This document shows, piece after piece, positions 12,398-23,133 of a stretch of DNA of 64,000 bases (the first letter of the stretch is position 1; the number at the start of each line of letters is the position of its first letter). This DNA comes from Endothia cerciana (lineage: Eukaryota > Ascomycota > Sordariomycetes > Diaporthales > Cryphonectriaceae), in assembly GCA_026119935.1 (NCBI GenBank), contig JALRMH010000019.1:558001-622000 (forward strand), read 5' to 3'. Both the position numbers and the translations under genes were made by a program. The notes below the pieces were generated by a model. The model saw only the letters and a list, made by a program, of their open reading frames with translations, was not told the DNA's origin and did not search any database.

Positions 12398-13551
12398 TTT
12401 CAAAGAGTGTTCGTGTCGGTTCTCGTTTGAAAGTGTGTATGGTTCGAATAGGAGGAAGTATCGCGGTCCCGAGAAGAATCGGAGCGCCGCTTTTCTAGGG
12501 CAGGAGTCAACCTTATGACTCCATCGCGGCTGTGATTCGGGCTTTCGTCAGTGAGCAAGCGCAACTCCTTCACCAGGTGGGCAAACAATCGCGACTATCA
12601 AGTGATACTTGTGAAGGGGCCAAGGGAGGGGGGAGGGACAAACGGGCTGAAACGAGGTGATGCTACGTCAGAGGTGGGATTCTACTTGGTGATGGCTGTG
12701 CGAGGTGAGTGGTGAGGAGTTCTCTCTGTCTCTCTCCAATGAGCCACCTCCACGGCACTATCACTGTGGTGGCGAGTCACGGCTGTCACGAGGTCATGGA
12801 GCGAGGCCATCTCGGAGATGGCAACGCCAGAAGGGATCGACTTTCAAACTACGAAGCACGTCGCTGCATAGAGCCTTGGACGTTCCAAGTGGACCTCGCC
12901 CTCGCAGCAGAGCGCTCTCAATCATGGCCAGGCTATGCTATCGGGATTCCTGTCATTCGTTCGTCACAAGAGGAAGGCTGTCGTCGATATCCTCATCCTG
13001 AGGCCGTCGGCTGACTGCACGACTGGAATCCCTTCGATATCTTGCGACCGTCAATCAAAGCTAGCCCATGTCATCAAGTCTTGGTGATGATTGATTGTGA
13101 AGTCTTTGGTGAGACGGAATGTTTATTGGGAATTGGATGTCTTATTCTTTTGTGGCTTCTCTTGGTGTCTTTCCTTCCGTCTCTTCTCCTAAAAGGAGAA
13201 GGTGTCTGCCATCGACGTTCCTTCATCTCTGCGCCACCCGTCCGGCGTCATCGTTGCCTGGTTTATCATCATGCTCGGTTGCGAAGGAAGCACACACGAT
13301 GATCTTGGCCACAGGCCCCCTTGGAGGATGGGGCAATGGTCCCTCTTTCCCAAGAAGTCTCCCTTTCCCAGGGAGGCGCTTCCAGGAGGGAACGCAATGT
13401 TTACAAAAAGTCAGAGCGTGAGTTCCTGGCCCCGCCAATTTCTTCTCCTTGATCGACCGTGAGAGTGGCTGCGACGACGACGACAGCGACGACGACGACA
13501 ACGACGACGACGACGACAACAACAACGGCGGCGACGACGAGGGCGAGGACG
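12398..13551. other. Intergenic region containing an ACG-type microsatellite
   Basis: No gene is supported between the ATG of the minus-strand gene and the weak plus-strand candidate at 13552. The region from about 12398 would hold the promoter of the unknown minus-strand gene. Confidence 0.4.
13471..13540. repeat. Imperfect (ACG)n trinucleotide repeat
   Basis: About 70 bases consist of ACG units with a few ACA, GCG and AAC variants. It reads as a threonine run on the plus strand, but an upstream in-frame stop and the absence of an ATG argue that it is untranslated. Confidence 0.8.
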
Positions 13552-14556
13552 ATGGCGCCAGGCGTGGCTGGTGTGTTTGGTATGCCCCTTTCTCCTATCT
13601 TCCCTCAACCTAGTCTCTCCCCCCTCCCAAGCCCCAACCATTCCACTCTCGTTCTCCTGCTGACAGTATGAGTAGCTGTGGGCCTGGCCCGAAGCCCCGT
13701 GGCCGCCACTCTGTGGCAGGTGCGCGGGGCTCTGGCCGTGGCGGCGTTCTGGTCGGTAGGGGTGGTGGTTTTGGCGGTGCGTCGGGTGTTCTCGTCAGGG
13801 CGGCGGGCGGCGCAGTGGGCAGCGGCGAGGGTGCAGGCCCTCATGGGGACCGCGGCCGCGACCGCGGCCCCAACCCCAGCTGAAGAGCTGGAGCCCGGAC
13901 CGGGGGGTCTCGCTGGCCTGCGGCGGCGTTGGCCGCAGTTCTTGAGAGCCGAGGTGGCGGCATGTCGGGCGGGTGCCGCGGTGTCGGGGCGGCTAGCCCT
14001 AGAGGCCAAGGCGGTCGCCGACCTTGCAGGAGATGCAAGAAGGATCTGGACAATCGGGTTGAGGTCCTGGAGCAGGAGGAGGCGGCGGCGGAGTGAGGGC
14101 GAGGCGAGAAGGCTTGGGAACCCCGAAGTTACCCCTTGTTTTGTTGCGTTCGGTGGTTTTGTCTGTGTTTTGGCCAATATTCTTATCCCATTCGACGCTT
14201 CTCACCTCACCGTGGTGGATGGGTGGTCCTCATCAGGGTTGATCACTGATGTGCGAGGAAGAAGCAGCTGCCACTCTCAAGGGCAGTTATTACGAACGGG
14301 GCACAAGACACCGACAGCTTTGGGGGAAATCACCGTCTCGACAAGGAGCTGGGCTCTCAAACCTCGACCGCCAGAGCACTCCAAGAATCGACCGCCAGTT
14401 CCGCATCCCCATTCCGCTGTCCTCGGTCGCCAAACATCCTCCTTACTTGTCACTCTTTTTTTTTCTTCCTCTCTGATCATTCGTTGCTCGTCGCTCGTCG
14501 CTCGTCGTCCGCCGCTCTTGATCCACTTCTTTCTATCTCCTCTTATCTCGTTCTGA
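13552..14556 (+). CDS. Candidate protein with one hydrophobic helix
   Basis: Possible exons are 13552-13579 and 13676-14556 (302 residues), joined by GTATGC..AGTAG with a CTGAC branch point 11 nt before the acceptor. Within the long second exon, codons to about 14130 end almost always in G or C and encode a hydrophobic helix (LAVAAFWSVGVVVLAV) followed by Ala/Arg/Leu-rich helices. That composition fits a real gene. Beyond about 14130 the frame loses this bias, so the true 3' end may be earlier or follow another intron. The overlapping minus-strand frame (13605-14177) is less protein-like. Function unknown. Confidence 0.32.
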
Positions 14557-14980
14557 TCTCACCACAGTCTCGGTCTTTCTCACAGAAGCTGAATTAGTAT
14601 GAACGATCGTGAAGTTCTAGAAGACAGCGCCGGCGCAAATCCCTATAACCAGCTCAAACTTATGTAGTAACCATGGAGAATCCACACAAATAGCCATTTT
14701 GGCAGCACGCAATATGTCGAAGCACTCGCTCTTCAGGTACCGACAGACACTAGTACCTCTATTCCTTCGTTGCTTCATTGTAGCTTGGTGGCCCATAGTT
14801 GGGTGGCAAGGACCCCTCGGGTTCATAGCTTGGTGGAGGAGGTGGTGGTGATGGTGAATCAGCTGTAGTGCGTGTGGCCGGACATTTTGAACCCCCCCCA
14901 GCATTGCACACCATCGGAATTTGACCCTACTTGGCTCTCTGCAACGTCTTTGGACGGCACGGTGATCTCGATATTGTGCT
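14557..14980. other. CT-rich promoter-like block and unassigned sequence
   Basis: From about 14450 to 14598 the plus strand is pyrimidine-rich and includes a short GCTCGTC direct repeat near 14485-14510, in the manner of a fungal promoter. It leads to an ATG at 14599 opening a 22-codon frame (MNDREVLEDSAGANPYNQLK..). No continuation could be established. The opposite strand may hold 3' sequence of the minus-strand candidate that follows. Confidence 0.3.
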
Positions 14981-15646
14981 TCACGGCCAGGTCCCTCGCA
15001 GTAGCGGTAAGCAGTTCCTGCTGCTCCCGTTCCTGGAGGGTAATACGCCCCAATCGCACATGGATGCAAATTCGACAAGGTGATGGCAGAGCGTATTGGG
15101 ACTGGGCCGTGTAACGGAGTGAAATGTGTGAGGCGAGGGACAGCCCTTGGTATTGAGAGGAGACTCTCCGAGACCATAATCGATAAGCAGCATGTGCTCG
15201 AGGACGGGTGCAAGCGCATCTTTTCGAAAGCTACTAATATAGCCTTTGGCGTGAGGGTCTAGCAGGAAAGGCGTGCCCAGGATCGGAACCGGTGCACTGC
15301 AACACTCCGTGTCGAAGAGGATGGCAGCTGTCGAGAAGAGGAGCATCCTGTGGTCAGCGTCCTCCCTAAGCCAAGGCAAAGGCTTTGTCCACAGCCAGCT
15401 GGGGTCGCTTTCCCGCTTTGGCCGCGTGAGCGCCTTCAGGATCGTCCGCAGCGTGCGCTCCCACTCTGGGCTGGGTTCGGTGTCCACGGGGGCGGCGTAT
15501 TCTGGCCTCCCCGGACGGAGCGTGCGATCGTTGTGCTTCCTCCTCCAGGACGACATGCAGAGCTTGTTGACCCTCTGGAGCTGGGGATCGAGTCCCGGTA
15601 TAGCTCGCGGAGGCGGCCGCGGCACGCTTGACTCTATGTTCACCAT
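14981..15646 (-). CDS. Candidate minus-strand gene, structure unresolved
   Basis: The ATG at 15646 opens a frame of 221 codons beginning MVNIESSVPRPPPRAIPG, rich in Trp, Pro and Leu through DPSWLWTKPLPWLREDADHR and ILFDTECCSAPVPILGTPF. This looks coding to about 15180. Beyond that, the better-looking frame changes: a second frame from 15059 to 14859 reads LGRITLQEREQQELLTATAR, suggesting an intron between about 15200 and 15050 that I could not place with good splice sites. The product is unknown. It may also be a decayed gene. Confidence 0.35.
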   Translation of the reverse strand: MVNIESSVPRPPPRAIPGLDPQLQRVNKLCMSSWRRKHNDRTLRPGRPEYAAPVDTEPSPEWERTLRTILKALTRPKRESDPSWLWTKPLPWLREDADHRMLLFSTAAILFDTECCSAPVPILGTPFLLDPHAKGYISSFRKDALAPVLEHMLLIDYGLGESPLNTKGCPSPHTFHSVTRPSPNTLCHHLVEFASMCDWGVLPSRNGSSRNCLPLLRGTWP

Positions 15647-15720
15647 TGTGGGGGCCGTTCCTGGCCGTGGTGCGTTGCAGTGCCAAAGTCCTCGGTGGCG
15701 AGCGGAAAGTCGAGGGAAAG

Positions 15721-16154
15721 TCACCTAGAGCACAGGTGTACGGTGGTGGGATGGGTGGCTGGCTGGGGTCTTGATGGCTTCTTCCGATGTAGCCCGATGA
15801 AAGTCCCCAGGGATGACAAGCTTCTGATCTGTTGCACGAACCGGCGGGGCCTGTCAGGTAACCGATCCAAGCTGTCAAGTGATGTCAGGGTTGCGATCTG
15901 GATGAAGGAGAGCCTGAGGCCGAGGGCTGAGAAGTCGCAGGCGGAGAAGAGGATGCGCAGGTGTTCGTGGGCAGGGGTCGCGGGACCATAAAGAAAGTTA
16001 CTCGACATACCACCATGACACAAAAGTACGATGAAGTTAGTAGTACTAGGCAAGTAGGGTGACGGGCACACCACATGGCCACCGCCACCTGGGCCCAGAG
16101 CTCGTGGTGCAAATGCCAGGCCACCAGCGCTTGGAGACGACCGCCGCTTGACAT
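15721..16154 (-). CDS. Candidate small two-exon minus-strand gene
   Basis: Possible exons are 16154-16075 and 16000-15721 (119 residues). The ATG at 16154 starts MSSGGRLQALVAWHLHHELW. The proposed intron contains a perfect TACTAAC branch point and ends CGAG, and the join is in frame. The second exon reads NFLYGPATPAHEHLRILFS and onward as helical sequence. The donor (GTGGTG) is weak. The exon could instead belong to the same gene as the candidate that begins at 15646. Function unknown. Confidence 0.3.
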
Positions 16155-16886
16155 GTTGTATGTGGTATGACAGTAGCCTCCTCCTAGAAGGCCCAGAAGC
16201 TCCCTAGCAGGAGAGTCAGATCAATGTTGTGAAGGCGAGGTCTCTCAGTGCAACTGCCATGAGCGGCACTGGTTGCCCTGAAGCACACTCTGGCCAGGGC
16301 CGTTGTCCCTTCGAGATATCACTAATTACATGTCTGTCCTGCTTTCCATTAATTTACTGGATGGGGAAATGTGACTACACCAGAGGTCGACACAGCCTTC
16401 TGTGACGTTTGTCCCTGTCCCTCGGTACGGATATCCATACGATTACTCCGGTATCCCGCAATGTCCTCTTCTGAGAACTAATACGTAGCATAGCTTCCTC
16501 CCGGACGGACGGACTCTTCCGAGGTGAACTCTGGGACAGCTACACCCAGGTGAGTAGTTCAGTAGGTAGTCACAGCGAAGGTAATCGGTGGCTAGCGCTA
16601 CTAGTTTGACAGCTTGTCAGTAGTGCGGCCGAACGTGACGAGAAGAGATTTGTCGACCAAGGCATTAGGGTCGCCCAAGCACGGGCTTGGGATCGGTCCA
16701 TGGACGTCATTGCTCAGGCCAACATCGACCGGCAGTCAGAAGCCCCATTACGCCTCTGGATGAACATTCCTTAAATTAATTAGCCAGGATGGCCTACGGT
16801 AGCTTCTGCCACAGAGGGCTATCAGGAGCTTGAGCGTAGTCGCCCCCAGGCGGCCTCACAAACAAAGACGCCGCCAACCACATCTC
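16155..16886. other. Intergenic region
   Basis: No gene or clear repeat is seen. It lies between the upstream end of a weak minus-strand candidate and the 3' end of the Ybp2-family gene, and should contain the terminator of the latter. Confidence 0.45.
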
Positions 16887-18794
16887 CTAGTGAAGTGGTG
16901 TCGCCGCCAACCGCTTCTGCAAGATGTCCAGCTCCAACAACACACCCTGCGCACCCCCATCGACCCCCGCCTCCCTCCTCAACCCGTCCTCGAGCCGTTT
17001 CGCAGCGGCCAGCAGCGGCTCGACATACCTCTGCTCGACCGCCGCGCCCATCGCCTCGGGTACGACCTCCTTGCACACGTCCGACGAGAATAGGAAATAC
17101 GCGAAGTTCACTGCCTGCAGCAGAAACGCGGAGTTCTCTGTCCAGTATTCGAGCAGCGCCTCAGGGCCCGCTTGTTTGAGCGTATCCACCAAGTTCGGGA
17201 AGATGTGGTATTGTAGCTGCTCGACACACTGTGTGCTCGAGAAGACGTTGTGGGAGTTTGCCTTTTGTGCGGCGATGAGCTCCTCGCGCAGCCAGGTCAG
17301 TGCGCAGGCTTTGAGGGAGGCGAAGGCGCAGTTCTCCAGCAGGTCCTCGAGGATCTTGAGGCGGTCGCCGTCGTCCGGATCGTCGTGCAGGACGAGCCCG
17401 GCGAGTGTGACAGCCGCATTGCGGACATATACGGAGGGGTGGAAGACGGCGCAGAGGGTAAGTGCGTGATGGTATGACATGAATCTTGTCTCCGCGCTGG
17501 AGCCGGCGATGAGGTTGCTTTCTTGGAGCCACAGGCCGAGGACGAGAATGGACTCGACGTTGGCGGGGTTCTGTAGGATCCGTGACTGTGCGTCTCCGCT
17601 GAGATAGTTCTCCAATAGGGTGTGGTGGTCGGGGAAGAGGTGCATCTCAGGCTGGGGCTCGTCTGCTTCGAAGACCGTGGATGCAAATACCCAGTACGCC
17701 AGGAGGCAGATGGTGCCGCCGGTAGAGAGCCCAATGTCTTCCGCGCTACTGACATCTTCAACATCCCGCAGGGGCTGTCTAGTCACTGGGCCATTGCAGA
17801 TATCTTGGATGAGGGAGGTGGACGACGACAGCCCGAGATCTCGGGTGAGTGCCTGTTCCTGTGTCAACGTTCATATCGTGTCAAGTGTCGCAGACTCGCT
17901 TACCACCAGCTTGCCCACCATCATATCCCTGCCGGCCAAATCCGCATCCTCTCTAAAAGCCTGCGTCGCCGTCTTGCGTCCCGGAACTATCTTCTCTGGG
18001 TTATAGAACTCCAACAGCCGCCTCGACCACTGCATATCGTTCGCATTGACGTACGACTCCAGCACACAGCTTGTGAAGGACAACAACAGCCGCCGCTGGA
18101 TCTCTGTCTCCTCGGAGGTGCCCACCTCTTGATCAGCCTCTGGGTCCGGCGCGTTCTTAGACGCATCCCCGTACTGGTCCGGGTTGGCAACCTCGATGCT
18201 GGACTTGCGCGTGGGCAGGGGCGGCCGGCCGGGCTGTCCAGATAGGGCCGAGAGTGAGTGGACGAGGTTGATCACCGAGGCGGTCATCTCCTGATTTGGC
18301 TGGTAGGTCTTATAGACGGTGAGGAGGCTGGTGGCGAGGAAGCGCGAGGGATATCTGGTCCTGACGCGCTTGTGAAGGATGGCGAGCATCCCGAGCAGGA
18401 TGATGAAGCGCCGCGTCACTTCTTCCGGTGATTTGGCGGCCGCCCGTTCCTTGGCATCGCCGTCCTCACCAGCACCCGGGAAGTCCTCCTCGTCCGCGTC
18501 GCCCGTGCCCTGCAAGCCTTCGATGACCTCCAGCACCTTGATGATGGTCTCCCTTGGGTTGCCTAGCCTAGCTACCGTCTCCAGACATGGCTCGCACCCT
18601 TGTACGGGAACCAGCATGCCTACCAGGTCCCACCCGATCTCCTGGGTAAGATGTGCATCCTGAAGAATGTCGTTCAGCCTGGGCAGGATCTCAGGCGACA
18701 TGAACTTCTCAATGAGCGTGAGATAGGTGAATCGGTCCGTGGCCGGAGGCCGGGACTCGGTCAGGGCCTCGATGGCCTTGGAAGTGTCCGCCAT
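16887..18794 (-). CDS. Ybp2/Alf4/glomulin-family (kinetochore/YAP-binding) protein
   Basis: Exons 18794-17904 and 17858-16887 give 620 residues; a 45-nt intron (GTAAGC..GACACAG) joins KLV to EQALTRD in phase 0. The N-terminal helical part contains the family signature IGWDLVGMLVP, followed by CLETVARLGNPRETIIKVLE, typical of the Kinetochor_Ybp2 (PF08568) family that includes yeast Ybp1/Ybp2, plant ALF4 and animal glomulin. The rest is a chain of HEAT/ARM-like helices (RRFIILLGMLAILHKR; YVNANDMQWSRRLLEFY; FMSYHHALTLCAVFHP). Yeast members help Yap1 oxidative signalling or kinetochore assembly; glomulin regulates cullin-RING ligases. Which role applies here cannot be seen. The start is the ATG opening MADTSKAIEAL; an in-frame upstream GTG is ignored. 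Confidence 0.88.
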
Positions 18795-18977
18795 GTGAGC
18801 TGGATGAGCCTCTGATCGCTGGGTTCTGGCGGGATCGAAAGAAGGGAAGAGGACCTTCGGGTTGAGAGAATTAGCTGCGAGCGCTGCAGGCACCCTTCAG
18901 GTTTCCCCGCCGCACCCGCGCCTGATCTGCATGAAGCTGGCTCTGGTGGGGTCAATGGGGCCCTGCCCCGTGGCCCG

Positions 18978-18991
18978 CCCCCCCCCCCCCC
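18978..18991. repeat. Run of 14 C
   Basis: A pure C14 tract followed by TAAAAAAGG lies between the 5' ends of the Ybp2-family gene and a small minus-strand frame. It is one of about a dozen similar G/C runs in the window. Confidence 0.9.
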
Positions 18992-19155
18992 TAAAAAAGG
19001 GTGGGGCCCTGCTGGTTATAGGCGCGCTGCAGCCCTAGAAGTGATTGCGTTAGTGCTGCTGCGACACAGCCCAAGTGCAGTTGATAAGCGCCGATGACGC
19101 CATTCCCAGTACAAACAGCCGTTAAGGACAGTAGAAAGGTAAAGGCAAGCAACAT
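18991..19155 (-). CDS. Candidate 54-residue secreted peptide
   Basis: A minus-strand ATG at 19155 opens 54 codons. The first 15 residues (MLLAFTFLLSLTAVC) resemble a signal peptide; the mature part would be short with one further Cys (HLGCVAAALTQ). It ends TLF at a TAG. It sits between the SET-domain gene and the Ybp2-family gene on the same strand. Nothing beyond the hydrophobic start supports it, and an upstream in-frame TTG context is neutral. It could be a chance frame in the 3' flank of the SET gene. Confidence 0.22.
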   Translation of the reverse strand: MLLAFTFLLSLTAVCTGNGVIGAYQLHLGCVAAALTQSLLGLQRAYNQQGPTLF

Positions 19156-19291
19156 GAAGGCTACGAGCTGGTTCAAAATCTACCTCTTCATATCCTCTGG
19201 ATCGGAAGTTCAGACATTAGATGATATTCGCTGGCTGCTGATTCCCTCAAAGATGAGCCCTTCCAAACTTTGCATATAAATTCGTGACCCG

Positions 19292-20828
19292 TCAATATTC
19301 GTCCTCGTCACCATAACCACCTCTCATGTAACTACCTGATCCAATACTTCTCATCCTCCCCCAGCTCATCCTCTTGCTCGTCCTCAACATCCAGCTCCAG
19401 TGTCCCCAAGGATCCTCCGCAAGCTTGTTCATCTCGACGAAATCCTGATCCTTGGGCCCCACGGCTACGAGGCCATGCTCAACAGCCAGGCGTGCATACC
19501 GCACCGCGTTCCACGGCTCGCCCACGCCGTTCCACTCAATCGCCGCGAACGCGTAGGCCTCGTAGATCAGCCCGTGCAGTCTCTCCTGCTCGAACAGACT
19601 GACATACAGGTCGGCCATCTGCGGAGTTGCCGCGGATGTGGCCGTGTAGTCCTCGAGCTGCTTGCGGATCTGCTTGATCTGCTTGATGCGGTCGTCCGAG
19701 GCCGCGGTCATCTCGGGCCGCTGCGTGCACAGCGGGCAGCTGCATTTGAAGCCCCAGACGCGGTGGAGCTTCTGCTGGCGTTTGGCGCGCGGGCGGAGGG
19801 GGCTAGAGGAGGTGGACGTTAGCCAGTGTGGTCTGTCCAAGATGTCTGCCGCTAGCGACTGGAATGATGCCGCAGGTATGCTTACTCCATATACGTGAGA
19901 CTGATCTCCTCGCCGACAGAAATCTGCCGTGTTGCGTAGACATGCTGTGCCAGCGTCTCCGGATCAAACCAGTAGTCTGCGTTTGGGCGACAGTCATGGT
20001 TGAATCGAGACACTGTCCTTCCGTCAGCTGCAGTCTACAGGATCGTCAACATCATCGTCATCATCATCGGGAAGGGCAGAACCAACTCTCCGGAAAGACG
20101 ACGTAGAGGCCGTAGTCATTGTCGTCCCAGAGCTCGACATCAAACGCGTTCGTCCTCAGGATCTTTTCCACCTTCTCAACATGGCCCGAAGCCCCATCAT
20201 GCGTGGACAAATTCAGAAATTTCCCTCTCAACTGGCTGGGGAGGTGATCAACCGCCTCCGTCTCCAGCCTCATCACATCCGCAGGCGGTAAGTTCTCAAA
20301 AGCCCCATAATCGATAGCGATCGCAGGCGTGAACGTCATCAGATGATCGCCCCTGTAGATCGGCCGCTTCGCAACGACGCCCATATCCTTCCCGGGGACA
20401 TGCACGAACTCGAACGGCGAGAGCGCCGGGTCCGGGTCCCTATTCGCGCGGGCCAGCGCGTTCGGCTTCGTGAACGCCGGCAGGTTTGCGATATACTCTG
20501 CGCGCTCGGGGCTCGTGAGCATGCCGATGCCCCGGCCGCCCGCGAACGTAGACGACACAAAGACGCAATATTCCTCTGTGCCGTTGGTCGTGCACGAGGA
20601 CGCGCGCGTCCACGCATGGTTGGCGGGGGCACTGGCACTGCGCGCGAGGCCTGAGGCTTGATATTTGGTAAGGTAGGTGTCGTTGGAGCATACCGGCGTC
20701 GAGAGTAGCGGGAACGATCTTCGGATCGGCGACTGGCAGTAACCTACTGTGCTAAGGAAGGGATCTGAGATCTCATGTGCGAGCGCCGCGGGCGCGAGGC
20801 ACGGTATTACCAGCCCGGTGAACCTCAT
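19292..20828 (-). CDS. SET-domain protein with predicted signal peptide
   Basis: Exons 20828-20087, 20012-19886 and 19802-19292 give 459 residues. Residues 1-17 (MRFTGLVIPCLAPAALA) form a signal peptide. The SET domain begins near GKDMGVVAKRPIYRGDHLM. Exon 2 supplies the active-site motif SRFNHDCRPNA (residues 249-259) and GEEISLTYMD (281-290). Exon 3 brings a post-SET cysteine cluster FKCSCPLC (308-315), then a helical tail. All joins are in phase, with an AGCTGAC branch point in intron 1. SET domains are normally protein-lysine methyltransferases acting in nucleus or cytosol; a family of fungal SET proteins with N-terminal secretion signals exists, and their substrates are unclear. Near the end (19332-19398) an alternative frame reads acidic residues (LDVEDEQEDELGEDEKYW), so the exact C-terminus is uncertain. 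Confidence 0.88.
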
Positions 20829-22863
20829 TTCGTCGTCAGCGGGTGGATAGTGTTGATGGCAGAGTGGAAGCGTGGTGGAGGGTATTTATGATCTGTCGAT
20901 GCTGAGGTTGCGCCTGAGCTTATATCAGACAGCCCGCACGGCCGTCTGAAGTGCTCCCCTCCAGGCGGCGTTGGTGCAACGAATCTGTTCCTAGGACCAC
21001 CCCCGTGACCGAGACGATATATAGTATGAAACAAACAAGAGGGAACGTGCGTGTGAAATACGCCACATGGCGTGCAGGATTAGGGAGGCACTTTGGCTAA
21101 AAAGAGCGCTGCATCTGGGGTTCCATACTTAGTTGGTTTGAGAGGAACCAGGCACGCCTCCAGACTGGCATGGCATCTCGCTGGCGAGGGACATCCCCTC
21201 AGCTAGTAGGGCCAAGCTTTAGCTCCATCGGCACAATCCTTTTTGTAGCTGTCAAGTGTCGGCATCGTTACAGACAGGACAGCGACGCTAAGGCGCTGAG
21301 CATAACGGTAGGAAAAAGGAACTTCCATCGAGCCCGGGGCCCACTCAAGCCAGAGAGTCACCATGGACGCCGCTCGATGATTCGACCGAGACCTTGCCCC
21401 TGACATGCAGCCAAGTAGTTGAGGCCCTGTGGAGGCGATCATCACAGTACTTGAGAGCTTAAACAAGAGGACCAGGAACAGAGCAGCTTCCAGGGGCCGG
21501 CAGGATGATGCCGAGGGAGGTCTGGGCCCCCAGTCCCGACTCGCGCGAACGACGCCGCACAACATGGGATTGGTTGAAGGAAGAGAACCTCGAAATAGAG
21601 ACGCCTCACTAGAGCCCGGAAGAATGACCCCGGCGCACGTCGAGGTACCGGAATTCGTCCATGTCGGAGGGGAACGGGCAGAGAGATACATAATAGGCGA
21701 TATTGGAGCATGCGGGCTCAATCAAGCTTAAATTTAAGACTCCGGGGGCAACCCACAGTATTGCAAATTACCATGCACTGCGGCAAGGGGGGAGGGGCAC
21801 GGCTTGGTGACGCGTCGCCGGCCGCCTGCATATATTAAAACCCCTCTCGAGGCTTGCACTTCCCATCGTGCCTTTTTCTCTACCACAGTACGGACGTACT
21901 CTCCCGCTTCCTGTGCGCAGGTCAGAACATCCGGCCGCCCGGTGTCTGCGCCGGACCGCCTGTATGGGCTGGACTGATCCCGTTGGAGCCAGGCAGGCGC
22001 CTGATCGGGTCCCTCTGGCCAACAACTTGGAGCGGCTTGAGGATTTTGCTTCAACGCGCTCGGCTTTGTGAGAGTGCGTCGTCACGACTTTAACCTAGGC
22101 CTGGGGGGGGGGGGACAGATTCTAAATCTTAGCTGCCGGTCTACGAGACGTGCTGTCTAAAACCTGTTCCGCATACAAACCTCACGAAGGCCAGAGATTG
22201 GCCGCCCATGTCGTTATATTTCGGTGAAGAAATCGCCTTCACGCAAGTACCACAGTTCCAACCCTTCCCCCCCCCCCCCCGCCCCCAACCGCCAGCACCT
22301 GTGCGACTGCGTCTCTGAGCCTCTGTCAAACTGCGGGCCGCGATCTTACAGGCGTCGTCCTACGAGGTCTGTGGCCTGCCTCACACAGTTTCTACTCATA
22401 TAGACCGCTTTTGAGAATAGAAGTGTTTGCGAATATCGACTGTGAGGATCGAGGTCTGCCCGACACCTCACACCACCTACGGTGTTGTCATCGAGGCGGG
22501 ATTGGCTTTAACTTTCATTCCGCAACACCTGGCTGCTGCCCCTGACCACTGCCAGAGGTTGGATTGACCTAGGTCACCAAGTATATCGGCCACGGAACCG
22601 GTGACTAACGACCACAAGAACGACATGTCGTCCGGCATGCACTTGGGCGGGTCCAGGTGGCGGCGGCCGTGAGTGCTGTCCAACTAACTGTGATGTCTCT
22701 CTCGGTCTTATCCAGCCACCCGCTTCAGCTTGGAAGGCAGCCGAGGCGACGCCAACGATGGTTAGAAGCGAGGGTGGATGGAGTGTTTAAGGACGCCATC
22801 TCACTGTTCAAGATAAGCGTTGCGCATGGGCTCGAATGCGCCGACAGGTGAACATCAATCCGG
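20829..22863. other. Intergenic region with long G and C runs
   Basis: No gene is supported. G12 lies at 22103-22114 and C14 at 22267-22280. Overlapping open frames on opposite strands at 21203-21731 compete and neither has an ATG start with splice support. The sequence next to 20829 should be the SET gene promoter. Confidence 0.45.
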
Positions 22864-23133
22864 CTATCCGCTGTCAACATATGTCCCTTTAGGATACTCC
22901 ATGATAACTATGGGATCACGGCAGTAGAATCGCAGCCCCTTTGGCAGGGGCTTCACGGAGGGACCATCCAGTGCAGCAGGGCTAGCAGCGTTCAGATGGG
23001 CTTCCAAGGGTACAGTATGAGCCCAGATTCCTAGGGCATAACCAAGCATCGCTACACTTCTACTATGGGTAGTCCTCCTGGGTACAATACCGCGACCTCT
23101 AATGCTGCGAGGGTATACATACTGCACTGGCAT
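22864..23133 (-). CDS. Weak orphan ORF
   Basis: An ATG-initiated minus-strand frame of 89 codons begins MPVQYVYPRSIRG and ends KGTYVDSG. The second half (LPKGLRFYCRDPIVIMEYP) is protein-like. No domain, intron or neighbour supports it. The overlapping frame 23052-23447 includes a CPRC motif but has no ATG-supported structure. The stretch could be a decayed gene. Confidence 0.2.
   Translation of the reverse strand: MPVQYVYPRSIRGRGIVPRRTTHSRSVAMLGYALGIWAHTVPLEAHLNAASPAALDGPSVKPLPKGLRFYCRDPIVIMEYPKGTYVDSG

Noticed and set aside
21203..21731. Overlapping open frames on opposite strands
   Set aside because: Both begin at non-ATG codons, show no splice logic or domain, and contradict each other.
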